From Ixodes scapularis (Eukaryota; Arthropoda; Arachnida; Ixodida; Ixodidae): a DNA stretch of 64,000 bases. The notes beneath the pieces are model-generated. The model was given only the letters and a program-made list of their open reading frames with translations, was not told the origin of the DNA and did not search any database. The stretch spans positions 60,677,930 to 60,741,929 of the forward strand of contig NW_024609836.1 of assembly GCF_016920785.2 (NCBI RefSeq), given 5' to 3'. The number at the start of each line of letters is the position of its first letter. Within the stretch, counting starts at the first letter, position 1. Both the position numbers and the translations under genes were made by a program. Below, piece after piece: positions 23,004-34,649 of this stretch.

Positions 23004-23386
23004 GTTAAGCATAGACCCTTCTATACTCACAAAGCCTGGCAGACCGCCACGAGACGCGGTTGCCGAAATTAAAAAAAGAAAGTGACAGACAACGGATAGG
23101 AGGAGAGTCAGGTGACGGGCGCCCCGCTGCGGCGAGACGCCGAAACACACTTCTCCCGAGCGATGGAATGTCCGCTGGTGCTCCTCGCGTTCCTCGCGCT
23201 ACCGTTTCTTTTCTCGTTATGTTCGAAAACCATGTTTTGGTTCCTCGCCGCTGCAAAAGCTGTGCGCTGACGACCAGGTTCCCCGAAAAATGCTCTGTGC
23301 TACCAGATCCTCGCGCTCCAAATCTGCGACCGGCCACCGTCGTCGAACTGCCAGGCTTTGTGAGTATAGAGGAGGCTATGCGTTAA
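23004..23386. mobile_element. 383-bp TIR element (MITE family C)
   Basis: The left end GTTAAGCATAGACCCTTCTATACTCACAAAGCCTGGCAG and the right end CTGCCAGGCTTTGTGAGTATAGAGGAGGCTATGCGTTAAC (quoted by their shared core ACTCACAAAGCCTGGCAG) are inverted copies about 38 bp long with few mismatches. The interior has no transposase. No second copy was found in the window. Confidence 0.8.
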
Positions 23387-23644
23387 CACATTCGACGATC
23401 AATTCTCCAGCCCCAGAATTTTAGAAAACGTATTTAGAAATGCGCATATTCGCGGTGAGAACCTTGCTACAATTGCATTCACACTGGCGTTTGAATAGCA
23501 AACCCGAAGCGGATCTGCTCGCTTTCATCATCAACTGCGCGTGAATTTGTATTGCACCTTTAAGCAACCGCGTTCGCAACTGCTCTGTGGATGCGGTTCA
23601 GTCGCCAGTGTGAATGAGGCGTAAGGGCGACTCTGTTTTTCTCA

Positions 23645-23690
23645 CCAGGGGTAGTGCATGTGCTACCCACGCGGTTATGTTTTAATATTC
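23645..23690 (+). repeat. 3' fragment of the second tRNA-like SINE
   Basis: GGTAGTGCATGTGCTACCCACGCGGTTATGTTTTAA, cited by its core GTGCTACCCACGCGG, matches the 3' end of the SINE at 22.8-23.0 kb. It directly precedes the repeat shared with 5.28-5.42 kb, so the two fragments are linked in both places and may belong to one longer element. Confidence 0.45.
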
Positions 23691-23699
23691 AGTGCAGGG

Positions 23700-26600
23700 G
23701 AAGTTGAAGTATCCGCAATCTGGGGTTGTGAAAAAATGTCACCATGCGGCGATGCCCAAACTTCGCGCCGCGAATAGACCCTTTCACTGTTAACAAGCAT
23801 GAACTGCAGCTTGAGTTCCAAGCGACTTCCGCTCGCTCCGTCTTCGCAAGCCTGTCGAGTTCGCTTATGTCACCAGTGCTGCAAAGCATAAATGCTACAC
23901 GGACAACAAAGTTGGAGATTTAACGAGGGCCTACGGCTGTACAATTTAACGGCTGGTAGGAGACAAATTGGTTTACAAGGATATTCGAAACATTTGAACA
24001 GATCTCGAGATTCCTCGTTCTTTTGACGTTCACCCGGGCAGTTGGCGGTTAAACGTCTCGTCGACATTTTAAGCAGTGGTGTGAGAATGGGCTTTGTTTA
24101 TTCTTTAAGTTCTCTGGGACGTCAAAGATTGGAGCACCGCCTGGTGGCGTTTTCTGCAAAGAAACGTCCATGGAACAGCAAATGGTCGCTTTAATTGGCA
24201 GTTGCCATATTTCTGCTCATGAAGAAAAACATGCACGATTGCAAGCTTCTCAAAGCTACCCTCAACATGCTGCCCTTGCTTGCACCCTTGAAGGCACCAG
24301 TCGGACTGGACGCGATGCCTGCAGTCATGTATAAACTTGGACGCAAACGAAATGACGCAAGGCGGGAATTTATCAAAACACATACTCATGACACTATTAT
24401 CCCGTTCATCTGGTAGACGCGTGGCAAGAGGCGTATTCTTTGATGCTATCAGCAGCAGCCGTGCGGCGGAGTTCTGAAACCAGGCTCCTTGGCGGGAGTC
24501 CAAGAACCGTGACCGACGTCTTGGCGTTGATGTGCGCCGTGTCAGAGATGGACGATATATTTATGGGAGCGAAGGGAGGGAGGGGGAGGGAGGGGGTAAT
24601 CAAAGATTCGCCTTTGTTTTGATATCCAGAGGGGGTCACGTCTTCGCCGCTCTGTCTTGCCGCGTCCAAGCAGCGGCTGCCATCACGGACGGATTGTTGT
24701 CGCCCTGTCGTCGCAGCGTCATCATCATCTAGACGTCGTTTGCTCCTCTTTGCTGTGGGGTCGTTCTTCTCGGATGCTTGCTGAGCTTTCGCTGTTGAAC
24801 GCAAACATAGAGAGGGTAGCTGATGCGGCTTAGTGGGACAATGGGATGCTCGTTGTTATTGCCGATCAGGTGTCCCCGACCTTATAAGGGAGAACGCAGT
24901 GTAAACAGTTTAGTCTTTTGAAGGCGCGGGAGTGTCGTCAAGAAGCCTTTGTCGGTGCGACTTGCAGCCTGGATTTGTTGTGCGAGGAGCAAAAAATAAA
25001 TAGTAGTCACAGCAAAGCATCACAAATTTGAACCGCTTATATCTTAATGTTGTCGTGCCGACGTCAACATAGGCAGTACTCAAAAGGGTTGGCACAGAAA
25101 TAAACAGAAGAGCAATTTCTACAAAACCGACAGCGGCATAAAAAGAAGACGAAGCCAAGCACTGGTGTTGTCTCCCTCTCAGTCGTTTGTCGATCTCAGT
25201 TTTCTAGAAATGTACCAACTAGGCCCAGCTTTTATTTGAGAGGAAACATAGTTGGAAGTATCGTTGATGCTTGGCACATTGGGAGACTAGAGTTTAGGCT
25301 CAATGCATTGTTTCAGCATGTCCTCGTGAACTGTTAGTTCTGCATCCAGGAAAGTTGCATATATATACGCATAGAACTGGCGTTTTGTAAGACAAGGGGA
25401 AAAATAGTCAAAAGTATAACTAAAAGTCACTGATGTATTAATTCAAGATCAGGCCGAAGCGGCTGAGAAAGGGAGCGTTAACCTATGAGGACATGGAATA
25501 AGTTGATGAGAGCTTGCACTACATTCTCATCTGTTCTACACTACTACTACTACATAATCCTCATTTCTCAAAAAAAAAAAAAAAAAAAACTTGTTTATAC
25601 TATAAGAATTGACACGGCGAAGAACACAGGAAGACAATATTCCAGTGCCAGCCAGTTGCATTCCTTAACTCTGGGTGCTTTCCAGCTATCTTACTCTGAC
25701 CTCATTTACGGCAGCTGATATAGGCCACTGTATGAAGCTTAGCTAACCCCTTCCTGAAGATATTGTATTATCTTCCTTTTGCTATCAGCTTCTTCAGCGC
25801 TTAGCTAAAAACAAAAATAGAACATAAAATATATCGCTTAATTTCGTGCACGCGGATATTATATATTAGGAAATAGAAACGACGTATAGTATGTTAGGCG
25901 AGCTGAAACAACGAAGAATGTTCCTCAGACGAAATAGCTCCGAAGCGGTGCTCCGAGGAAAACCACCCATATCACGGGAACTTTCTTAAATGTTTTGTAA
26001 ATGTTATCGTTTTCGCTCTCATTTTGTTGTTACCAAGAGCCGAGGAGGGGACAGACATCCGCTTTTATAGATTTCTCGAAAGCGGGAAGTCTTGCTTCCT
26101 GGGACTCGCGATAAACACGTCTTGAGACTTCTTCGAAGACACCCGGCGAACAAGCGATGTGGGAAGGCAGGAAAAAGGACGCGTACCAGATTCACACTTA
26201 AGGTTACATCACAACTTTTCCGGTAAAAGAACGTTGTTTTTTTTTTCTTGCCACGGTGTTATAGAGAGCCGACCGATGATTGCGTTTTGTTGAAAACATC
26301 GATTTTCTTTGTTTGCTAAATTACTTAACAAACGATATCTAAATTCAAATGAGATACAAGAAAAAGATAACAGATCGAATCCGATGCAGAAAAAGTGATT
26401 TCACTTGCTTCGGCGCTGTAAGAAGGCGGAAACCAGCGAATATTTTACAGGGTTTCAATCGGAAGATCAGTGTCCGAGAGTTTTTCTTAAAACGTTTTAT
26501 GTTTGGTAGAGGTTCGTTCTCCGACAGTGAGCAACACCGATAGTGTCTCGCGAAATAAAAAGCTCTACCTTTGAGCCGCGCATGAAACAGAAACTATGGC

Positions 26601-27829
26601 GAACAGTCAGAACTAACTTTACAATCACAACTCGCAACATTAAAGTTCCATGGATTCCTGCATTGTAGAACAAAGACATTAACAATATATGGATGATTTC
26701 ATTAGGACAAAATCGTAAGTACTCAGGCAGCTGCAGTACACATGCACGAAATACAACTGTTCGCAGCCCACGGGCTGCGAACAGCTGCAGCGTTGCGGAG
26801 CCTCAGCGCTTTCTAACACATACGGACACGTATTTACTAACAAGCATCGACATTAACCTATACTTACTTTTTTATTTTTCTTCTCACAGCAGAACTGCGT
26901 GTTTGTCTGTGGAGAGTTGCTTCCGTCATTCTGTCAATCATTTCAAATCTAGACGGATGTCGAGATCAGTACGATAGGAGATAGAGAATTTGAAATTTAA
27001 ACACCAATGGCCGAGTACTGACATGGTTTTTCGTTGACGCTTCGTAGTATACATTGCGTAATCTACTATATGCAGCCCTTGAGCTAAAAGTGAGATAAAC
27101 GCACGGATAGACAAACCGACGAGGTGAGAAGCGAACAACGAAGAAAGAACCGCAATCAATGATTCCGTTTGGGTTTCTTCATTCCCCGAGTGTCTCTTTA
27201 GTCGCTTTTAGTAACAAGAATACGGAGCAGTGGTGGGCCGGGAGGGCGGGGCAGAGGTGACTGCGATGTCTATGAGTTGGAGTGCAGAGCCCCCCTCGGC
27301 ACTCCAAGTACTCCAGGCAAGTGCTCAAAGACCGACCTACAGAATTGTCTTCTGCCGGGCAGAAAACCGGTCCCTAGTTTCCTTCTCTCCTGTCCCTCTC
27401 GAACTTGTCTCTCCTCCTCTCTTCACAGGAGCAGGTCTCCGAGCTGCTACTCGCAGAAAGGAGGAAAGTCTCTTCCTTTCTCAAATGGAAAGGAGGAATT
27501 GAGGGAGAGTTCTCTCCTTTCTGCTTGTTCGTCGGCCAGGGGGGTCCCTACAAGAAGGTATGGGAGGGTCGGGGGGGGGGGGGGGGGGGGGGGGTTCTGA
27601 CGTGATGTACTAGATGCACATAAAATAAACCCCACTGCCGACTTCACCCACGCTGTACCTTCAGCCCTCAAATTGCTAATCCCCAAATGTCACATCCCTG
27701 AAAACAAGCTATTTTATTTCAAAATATGATTTTGCTTTCACTAATGCTGGGGCTGTGGAGGAGGGTCTCAGACCATCCTTTAAAATCAGGGGGGGGGGGG
27801 GGGTCCAAGACCCCCTGAAACCCCCCCCC

Positions 27830-27860
<31 letters not shown>

Positions 27861-28310
27861 ACACTTTAAGCCCTGACCCCAGGTAAGAGGGTCAAAATAG
27901 AGTCGCCTGAATTTCGGATTGGGGGGGCGGGGCCTGGAACTCCATAAGCCTCCCCTCGTCTCTTCCCCCCGGCAGCGCCACTGATCCGGAGAAAAAGCCT
28001 CATGGATGACGAAAGAAAAGTAGAAAGCAGTGAAAGACCCGAGGACACCTCCCATTATTCTCTGGGAAAATTATAAGGACCCAATAAGCATATGTAATAA
28101 AATAAATGAATAAATTATGACTTTTGAAAGTTGACGGCAACTATATCGATGTTATTCCTCCACGGCGATTAGGACGGACGAATACAATCACATGTAGAGA
28201 GCCGACGCGCTCTCTAATGTCTCGCATGTTTTTGATTTACTGGCAGGGGCGAGGATTTAAAATGCGATATCTGAAACACGAACAAAAAAAAGAAGTTCAG
28301 ATGTTTTGAG
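23700..28310. other. Noncoding interval
   Basis: No gene is called. Features: a perfect 13-bp hairpin at 26,757-26,784; 24 G at 27,571-27,594; 15 G at 27,789-27,803; 26 C at 27,821-27,846 followed by (AC)9; GAAAGGAGGAA-type pyrimidine/purine repeats at 27,455-27,530. Open frames on both strands at 24,105-24,804 are discussed as a weak candidate elsewhere. Confidence 0.4.
26757..26784. repeat. Perfect 13-bp hairpin
   Basis: CTGTTCGCAGCCC, a 2-nt loop (AC), then GGGCTGCGAACAG. CAGCTGCAG words lie on both sides. It could be a foldback remnant; the loop is too short for a typical structured RNA. Confidence 0.8.
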
Positions 28311-29262
28311 CCACCCACCATAAAGAGAGCACGCTCCTCGCGCATTACATGTAGTTTCACATGCACAAGGGGTGCTAAGATTGAGATAGATATGAATGGA
28401 TAGATTAATAGCGAGAGAAAGACCGTGGAGGGAGGCAAAGAACAACGCATGACTAAACAGCTGCCTACCAACGGCCGCTCCCATTAAGAGGACATGCTAC
28501 ATGCACCTTACATCCAGTAGCGCAGCAGGTGCTAAAAGCACAAGTCAGATAGAGGATGGAGGATAGACTTATTGATAGCAAGTGGAAGACTGTAGAGGGG
28601 CAAAGAATGGATAGTTACCTATCAATGGCCGCTTCTATGAAAACGACACGCTCTTCGCTCTTTACAGCAAGCACAAAGAACGCTGATAGTAAGATAGATA
28701 AAGATGGTCAAATTATTATCAAGAGGAGAACTTGGGAAAAAGACAGAGAACAGATGACCGGAGCGAACATGCCATGAAGCATGACCCATGAACGGAAAAC
28801 GCCACACGCACCTTACATCCAGTGACACAGCAAGCACCAGGAGTGCAAAGAGTCAGATAAATGAGGATAGACTGGTAGAGAGAGGAGGACCGTGGAGAGA
28901 GGCGAACACGACGGATGACCGGGAAGCTACCTACTAATGGCCGCTCCCATGAAGAGGACACGCTACTTGCAGCTTATCATACAGTAGCCCAAGACGCACC
29001 AGGAGTGCTGATGGTCAAATAGATATGGATAGACAGACTAATAGCAAGAGGAGTACCATGGAGATGGGCAAAGAACGACAGATGACCGGATAGCTACCTC
29101 CCAATGGCCGCTCCCTATGAAGACGACACGCTCCTCGCACCTTACATCCAGTAGCGCAGCAAGCACCAGGAGCGCTAAGAGTCAGATAGACAGATTGATA
29201 GCGAGAGGAGGATCATGGGGGGAGGGGGCGATAAAGAGCGACGGGTGACCGGATAGATCGAA
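28310..29262. repeat. Tandem satellite, unit about 156 bp, about six units
   Basis: The landmark AATGGCCGCTCCCATGAAGAGGACACGCTAC (cited by its core GGCCGCTCCC) recurs at about 28,473, 28,628 (variant), 28,783 (variant), 28,939 and 29,106, with a divergent unit at about 28,314. Each is followed by CTTACATCCAGTAGCGCAGC, CACCAGGAG.GCTAAGAGTCAGATAGA and GATAGCGAGAGGAGGA.CATGG. Spacing is 155-167 bp. No coding capacity. Confidence 0.85.
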
Positions 29263-30640
29263 GTACACAACAGTGAAGAGTGGAATAGGGGAGGGGGTTT
29301 TATCGCCGAAAGCGTGTGATCGCCACAGGCGGCGGCGGCGGACGTCCCCGCGATCACAAACGTCAACACCCTCGCGCCGGCGAACGGGGAAGGTGAAAGA
29401 ACCCTCAAAAACAACACCAAACAACCTCCAATTTGGATGGGGCGGCCAGTGGGGGGAAGGGGGGGGGGGGGGGGGGTACTGGGGAGGGCGGCCTCCGGGC
29501 ATCATCATCCACAGGTCTTTCTTTGTTGTGACTTTGTAATTTTTTTTTTCTTCTGCTTAGCCTGCTACGCGCATGCGCTCGGTCGGAAGCAGCGGCGAGC
29601 CGGCGGCCTGTTGGCAAGGTCGCCAGCCACACGCAAACTTGCTTTTGCCGACTGGCTGCTAAGGTGGAAGGTCTGGCTTGGCTTGGCTTCGGGACCCTGG
29701 GGGGCCTGGGGCGAGACATGGCTACGGACTCCCGGGCGCTTTCGCGGGCGGCGGCAGAGCTGTTTGCGTCGCTACGGAGAATTATTAGACGGTGGATTTT
29801 TTTTTTCTTGAGGGGTGGAGGTATTTGAGAGAAGGAGGAGGAACGCTCGCACGTGTTTCGGATTCTTAGGTCAACTTAAAGTGTGAGCGGAAAACGTGTA
29901 TTGACGCGGCTTTGTTACTCGTCATTTTTTTTTTTTTTTTTTGTTGTGTCGTGATGGAGGCGGTCTTGCAGACTTGAGTGGTAAGAGTTACGAGTGACCG
30001 AAGCGAGCGCTCTTGCTATTTATTTACTACTATCACCCCGCGCCAATGATGAGTGTAATGCGATGATTGAGGATGTTATAAAAGTTTATGTTCACACTCG
30101 ATGCTCATGCCGAATCGTCGGGTTTGTTAGCATAACAGTTTCGATAATTGTTATTCCTCAATCATTTCCTGCTGTCGCGAAATGATGCCGTGAAACAAGG
30201 AAGTCACCATAGGCCAGATTTATCCAGAAACAAGTAGTTTTATAGCTAGATAACCGCCATGCTAATGTTATTTGTATGCGTTCCTATGAAACGAGTAAGT
30301 ATTGAGATTCGCATCCGTGATCTGCATTTTTCAAGCGAGCTAATTATTTAGCCCATCCGGTACTTCTACCGACATGCGTTTGTATCCTGTTTTTGCACGT
30401 TTCCAATGCACGTAACCACAAGACTCCAGTTTCTCATTTTTTTCTAGCGTCATATCTTGGCAAGATACCAAGACGGGTATTCACGACTCAGGGGAAAAAA
30501 AGTAGCACTTGAAACGTAACTAGAAAAATATGTGCTCTAGTGTGACCTGGTCACCTGGATGTTATCGCTAACTTCCTCGTTCATCACATTAGGACCTCGT
30601 TTAGAATATCTTAGCCAATACACCCGGACAACGCAGAAGT
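29262..30640. other. Noncoding interval with a CpG-rich island
   Basis: An 18-G run lies at 29,459-29,476. From 29,565 to 29,790 the DNA is CpG-rich, with an NRF1 consensus GCGCATGCGC at 29,569-29,578 and an ATG in good context at 29,719 (GAGACATGG). The following frame starts MATDSRALSRAAAELFASLR and soon reaches stop codons without a convincing splice donor. This may be a promoter, but a gene is not established. Confidence 0.35.
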
Positions 30641-30985
30641 GTGGTAAGCTGGGCGAGTTGTTATAATGATATGCTGAACAGTACAGCACGTGAAAAGACA
30701 AAGGAACCTGCACGAGACACAAGCGCTGACTCGCAACTGAATTTATGCACGAAAGAAAGAAGAGAACGTACCGAAAGTCACTCTGCGCCAGAGCGTGACT
30801 CACCGCCACACAACACCATCTAACTAACATGTCTTCGCCCCACAGCCCTATCTAAGAACAAGGTTTCTGATTGAGGCAGTTTCACTGATGGGTGGCTGAT
30901 GCAGCGGTCCCCAAAACTATTAATACAATGCGCTTCCAAAATTTCGCAAGTCGTGTTGTCTCAATTATGTCCAAGTATTGTTGTG
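30640..30985 (-). mobile_element. 5'-truncated Penelope-like element, 3' end
   Basis: Read on the minus strand, this aligns with the Penelope copy at 38,265-38,545: GGAAGCGCATTGTA.TAATAGTTT.GGGGACCG..GCATCAGCC, CAGAAACCTTGTT.TTAG, GTACGTTCTC, and AGTCAGCGCTTGTGT.TCGT (each in part). It extends further 3' than that copy, through GTTCCTTTGTCTTTTCACG to about 30,640. It contains only the distal GIY-YIG region and 3' UTR. Confidence 0.65.
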
Positions 30986-31098
30986 CCGTTAAGGATTGGA
31001 GAACACGAGCAGGTATTGGAATGTACGGGGCGATGGCAGCCCACCCTAGATATCAGTGAACGGTCATGCTCGAGAAGGCGGTCATGCAGGCACCGGAT

Positions 31099-31230
31099 GG
31101 GGCCCAAGCTGCACACTTGGCGAAAAAGTCAGCGAGGAATTCGGTGGCCGGGATTGGCCGCCGGATTCGGGTGATTACGGTAGTCAAATTTCTCGCCGAC
31201 GTTTTCACCAAGTGTCCAGATTGGAGCCCC
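31099..31230. mobile_element. Small foldback element
   Basis: GGGGCCCAAGCTGCACACTTGGCGAAAAAGTCAGCGAGGAATT (left, core CACTTGGCGAAAAAGTC) is mirrored by AATTTCTCGCCGACGTTTTCACCAAGTGTCCAGATTGGAGCCCC (right). The arms are about 43 bp. The symmetry makes both strands encode similar peptides, which is an artefact of the palindrome. Confidence 0.7.
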
Positions 31231-31355
31231 TGTTTGGTCCACAAAGCTTCTACCACACATTAGTGGGATTGAAAATAAAACACGTGTTGAACAGGACAGA
31301 TAGCGGTGACTGTGTCGTTTCTGGAACATGGCTTTTTTATGGTCTTCGGCTATCA

Positions 31356-31745
31356 ATTCAATTCAATTCGTTTATTATTCGTGAGGAGCAGATACATTTT
31401 ACCGAAAAAGCGAATGTACCAATAGCCAGGTGGCTCGTTTGGGTTCGTTAAAAATTTGAAATCTGAGACATAGAATGAGCAACAAAGGTTATTAAGAAAC
31501 TAAACTGAATTCTACAAAAAAAATATACATATACAAGACATATAATCATCATAGGAGCAAGGCTAATTTTATTATACGAAGAGAATGGTTATGAGGATGA
31601 AGGTGCTTTGAAAAAACAAAATGTAGTGTTTTAGGGCATGACTACAGTTTTGTGAACATCAAAGATCATTAGGCAGGGAGTTCGATATTGTTGTGCCGCA
31701 GAAATTGGTTAATCTTTCCCCATATGTGTTATGACACAAGGAAAG
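31356..31745 (-). pseudogene. LINE ORF2 C-terminal fragment with 3' tail
   Basis: On the minus strand the frame reads NTYGERLTNFCGTTISNSLP followed by NDL, then about 26 codons including HALKHYILFFQ to a stop. This matches the C-terminal pattern of CR1/jockey-type LINE reverse transcriptase ORFs (a TNYGxR..F...LWNSLP motif before a short helical tail). Downstream on the minus strand the sequence ends in AATAAACGAATTGAATTGAATTGAAT (core GAATTGAATTGAATT), a typical short-repeat LINE tail at 31,356-31,372. It is 5'-truncated. The clade is inferred. Confidence 0.6.
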
Positions 31746-32356
31746 ATTAAAATGCCCAGATAAATTAGCTCTAGTTAGACGGGCACCAATTTAAAGTATT
31801 GTTCTTGGAAAGGGGTTGTTATCGGTTACAATAAACCCTTTCTGAAATTCAGTCTGGCCACTTTGATCCCTATCATCACCTGAGGAATGGCCACGGTGAA
31901 AGAAACATTTAGGTGATGACTCTGTGTTCGACGCGGCGACCACATTATGTTCGGCTCACCAAGCGCTTCCCTCGCACGGGGATAGATGGCGCCCAAGTAT
32001 GGGATCCCTCCCCAGCCGACCGCTCCAGTTGTTTCTCCCAGCGGTGGTCTCGCATTCTCTCGCTCACCACCTCTTGTTGTACCTCATCACCGCCCGCCGC
32101 CACCAAGTCGCTAGAGTTTGTAGATCTTTGTTCTCTTCCTTCTTCTTCGGGTTAAGGCTCACCTTCGTGCACGATGGTGGCACCTGTGATCGACACAGCA
32201 CCAAAGCAAAACACGAGGCCAGCCACTGGCCGCACACCACCACCACACCACCACACCACCACACCGCGAAAAAGGCGAGCACGCTACGCCGCCGACACCG
32301 TGGCCGCCGAGGCGGGACCTCATACCTCAGCGCCCTCCGCTGCGGCAAGGAACTAA
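31746..32356. other. Noncoding interval
   Basis: The first part (31,800-31,880) shares a block with 20,185-20,230. A GC-rich part (31,930-32,340) with CACCAC repeats at 32,237-32,265 opens frames in several phases. No gene is supported. Confidence 0.4.
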
Positions 32357-33611
32357 TAGCGAGTTCGTTTCACACGCACTGGCACCGTTCGAGTTCTCTC
32401 CCAGAATGCATCGCACTCACAGAGTGTTGCACGGAAAACTGGACTCAAACGAACTCGCCAAATGCACCGAGTGCAGAAGACTGATGCTGCCGCCATCTAT
32501 GTTGTAGAAAAGGTACCGACTTCAAACCGAAACTAGCGCCTTTCTGTTCGGAGTGATGCGTGGGAATGCGAGAATGCAGTCGGCTACCAACGTTTATCTA
32601 CAAACGTTGGTCGCTGCAACCAGTAGTTTATAGTTGCAATGACTTCAAGTATAGCTAGGCTGCTGTAGAGATAATTACAGACGGCGTAAATTTCCGCAAC
32701 CAGCTGTCTACAAAGCAGCTGGTTGCGATCTTTCAATTCTTATAACCGTTTACACTGAAGAAAACTGATGATGCTGTCCGAGCAGAAGCTTGATCCGTTT
32801 GAGCATGGTATTATTCGTGAACCACTGAAAGGGTACGGCTTAAGACTATCCTGTTGGAATATCCAGCAAAACTGGGACTTTCGATTTGGATCGTCAGGAT
32901 TAGATATTAGCCTTGGCGAGGGCGTCGAGAATGAGAGCTTTCTCGAACAAAATACGACGGAGTAAGTTAGCTGACGTAGGTAAATGTTAAACATGATGAT
33001 GTTGCCCAATCCTCGGATAAAGTCTCCATCTTTAGCTTTCTCTGTTGCTCATTGGGCAGTCAGAGGTTTCTGCTGGGGGAGTTTTGTCGAAAAATGTTAA
33101 ATTTTTCACCCGCACACGGATGGTGATAGACATCTCGGGGGCCACTGTTGCGTTTGTTTTGAACATTTCTTTACACACTGGTATATTTCAGCGTTTGTGC
33201 GGCAACAGAGCGATTTAAAACCTGCAAATAAATCACGGGTTGTCAATTGCTTCCTTCGGGAATTAGCAGACGCTCACAATTCAAGCTCGCGTTTGATTTC
33301 ATGGCCCGCGGGACGCGATATCTATGAGAAAATCTACTTTTTTTCCCGTTCGGTTCCGCGACACATCGTAGCAGACGAACCCTCGTCGTCTGCTCCCGCT
33401 CCTCGCCGGCTCGACCGGAGCGAGGCATGACGGGATTGCATTTTGGCGCACTCCCGATTTTCTCGGTGCAGCGAGTGCATGCACACGTGGGGTGTCAGCG
33501 CTGAAACGAACTCGGAGAGTGCAACCACTCGTGGAGTGCCGGCCGAAACGAACCCGTTCCACGCTGCGAGTGGGCACGCGTGGGCACGAGTGCCGTGAAA
33601 CGAACTCGCTA
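32357..33611. mobile_element. 1.25-kb TIR element flanked by TA
   Basis: The left end TAGCGAGTTCGTTTCAC and the right end GTGAAACGAACTCGCTA are perfect inverted copies, with TA at each border. AAACGAACTCG-like words recur inside each end (about 32,447, 33,504, 33,545), as transposase-binding subterminal repeats do. Two perfect hairpins lie inside: 32,586-32,611 and 32,695-32,727. No transposase is recognised, so it is called non-autonomous. Confidence 0.75.
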
Positions 33612-34332
33612 TAACTATACTCCTGGTGCGAGGCTAGCTCCGAACACGATCTGGTCGCTCGCTCCCCGCGGGGAGAGCGGCCAGAGTCATCCCCTAAATG
33701 TGTTTCTTCCACCGTGGGAATGGCATAGGTGTCGTACTAAAGTCCCTGGATAGTAGCGCGCTGCTAAGTAGCGACAACGATTGATGAGCCGACGCGCTCT
33801 CCCATTGGCCCGTGTCCGCGTTACGTTTCCGGTTAGGAAGAATATCAGGGGCTTGACTCGACCTCATCCTCGAGTAACGGTTTGAAACCTTGGCGTTCGA
33901 AAACCGACCCGCGTCCAGCGTTGTTCCATCTGGACTGTCACGTGACATGACCCGCCGGAGTAACTGGGAAGATTTCGAACACAGCCATGGTGGGCGAGCT
34001 TGGAAGAACATGGCGGCCTGCGTGCGAGCAGACAAGAGGAGCGAGGGGAGGAGGGCGGGGGAGAAGGACTTGTCACTACCCCGCATATTGTTATATATAA
34101 GGACGTTATGCCGTACTAATGGCGGCCTTTTGGTCACTGATGGCGATAGAAGTTGAACATGTTACGACGCGGATGGTGCGAGGCCTATGCATTCGAAACG
34201 TTAGCACGATGCGACGCAGGAATTGGGTACAAGAGCTGCGTAAGCGTTAACTTCTAGCTCGAGTTCAGTCAATCTGTTGGCAGCACATAAATGACTTTAC
34301 AGCCCTTTGATGTATACACCCTTTTACCCAGG
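33612..34332. other. GC-rich interval, gene start uncertain
   Basis: A CpG-rich stretch at 33,900-34,080 has GTCACGTGAC at 33,937 and AACATGGCGGCC at 34,008, a YY1-like start context. The frame from that ATG (MAACVRADKRSEGRRAG...) runs 49 codons to a stop with no convincing donor. It might be a promoter; a gene is not supported. Confidence 0.3.
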
Positions 34333-34616
34333 TATGGAAATCGCAATCCCCTTTTTACAACTTTTGAATGTGCTGACGTATGATATGAAGGATACCTTTT
34401 TTATGGAATAGGTGAGAAAATCCAGCAGGTATGGATTGTGTGTGAAGGATAACAAAATGTCTTAAGTTCACAAATGAAAAAACCTGGACATATATTTTGT
34501 GTTACGTCTTCACACAAACCATATATTCTGGAGTTTCTCAACTAAGTCAAAAAAGGCATCCTTCATTATACGTCAGCACATTTGAAATTTGTATAAAGGG
34601 GAATTGCGATTTCCAT
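34333..34616. mobile_element. 284-bp foldback element
   Basis: ATGGAAATCGCAATCCCC..TTT.AC.A.TTT.AATGTGCTGACGTAT.AT.GAAGGAT.CCTTTTTT is mirrored by AAAAAAGG.ATCCTTCATTATACGTCAGCACATTTGAAATTTGTATAAAGGGGAATTGCGATTTCCAT (quoted in outline). The central part is also palindromic (GTGAGAAAATCCAG... against CTGGAGTTTCTCAAC), so nearly the whole element folds on itself. Confidence 0.8.
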
Positions 34617-34649
34617 GTTTGGGTCTGCGCTTACGAAGTCCTTATTTAA

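Noticed and set aside
24406..24804. 132-residue nuclear-looking minus-strand protein
   Set aside because: Its first codon is TTG, not ATG, and frames on both strands overlap; no domain is visible.
27447..27686. Poly-proline and poly-glycine frames
   Set aside because: They come from the 24-G tract and purine-rich repeats, not from a gene.
29719..29833. Host gene start MATDSRALS...
   Set aside because: Promoter-like context, but the frame passes through a T run to a stop with no convincing donor.
31053..31263. Near-identical peptides on opposite strands
   Set aside because: The foldback at 31,099-31,230 makes both strands encode the same words.
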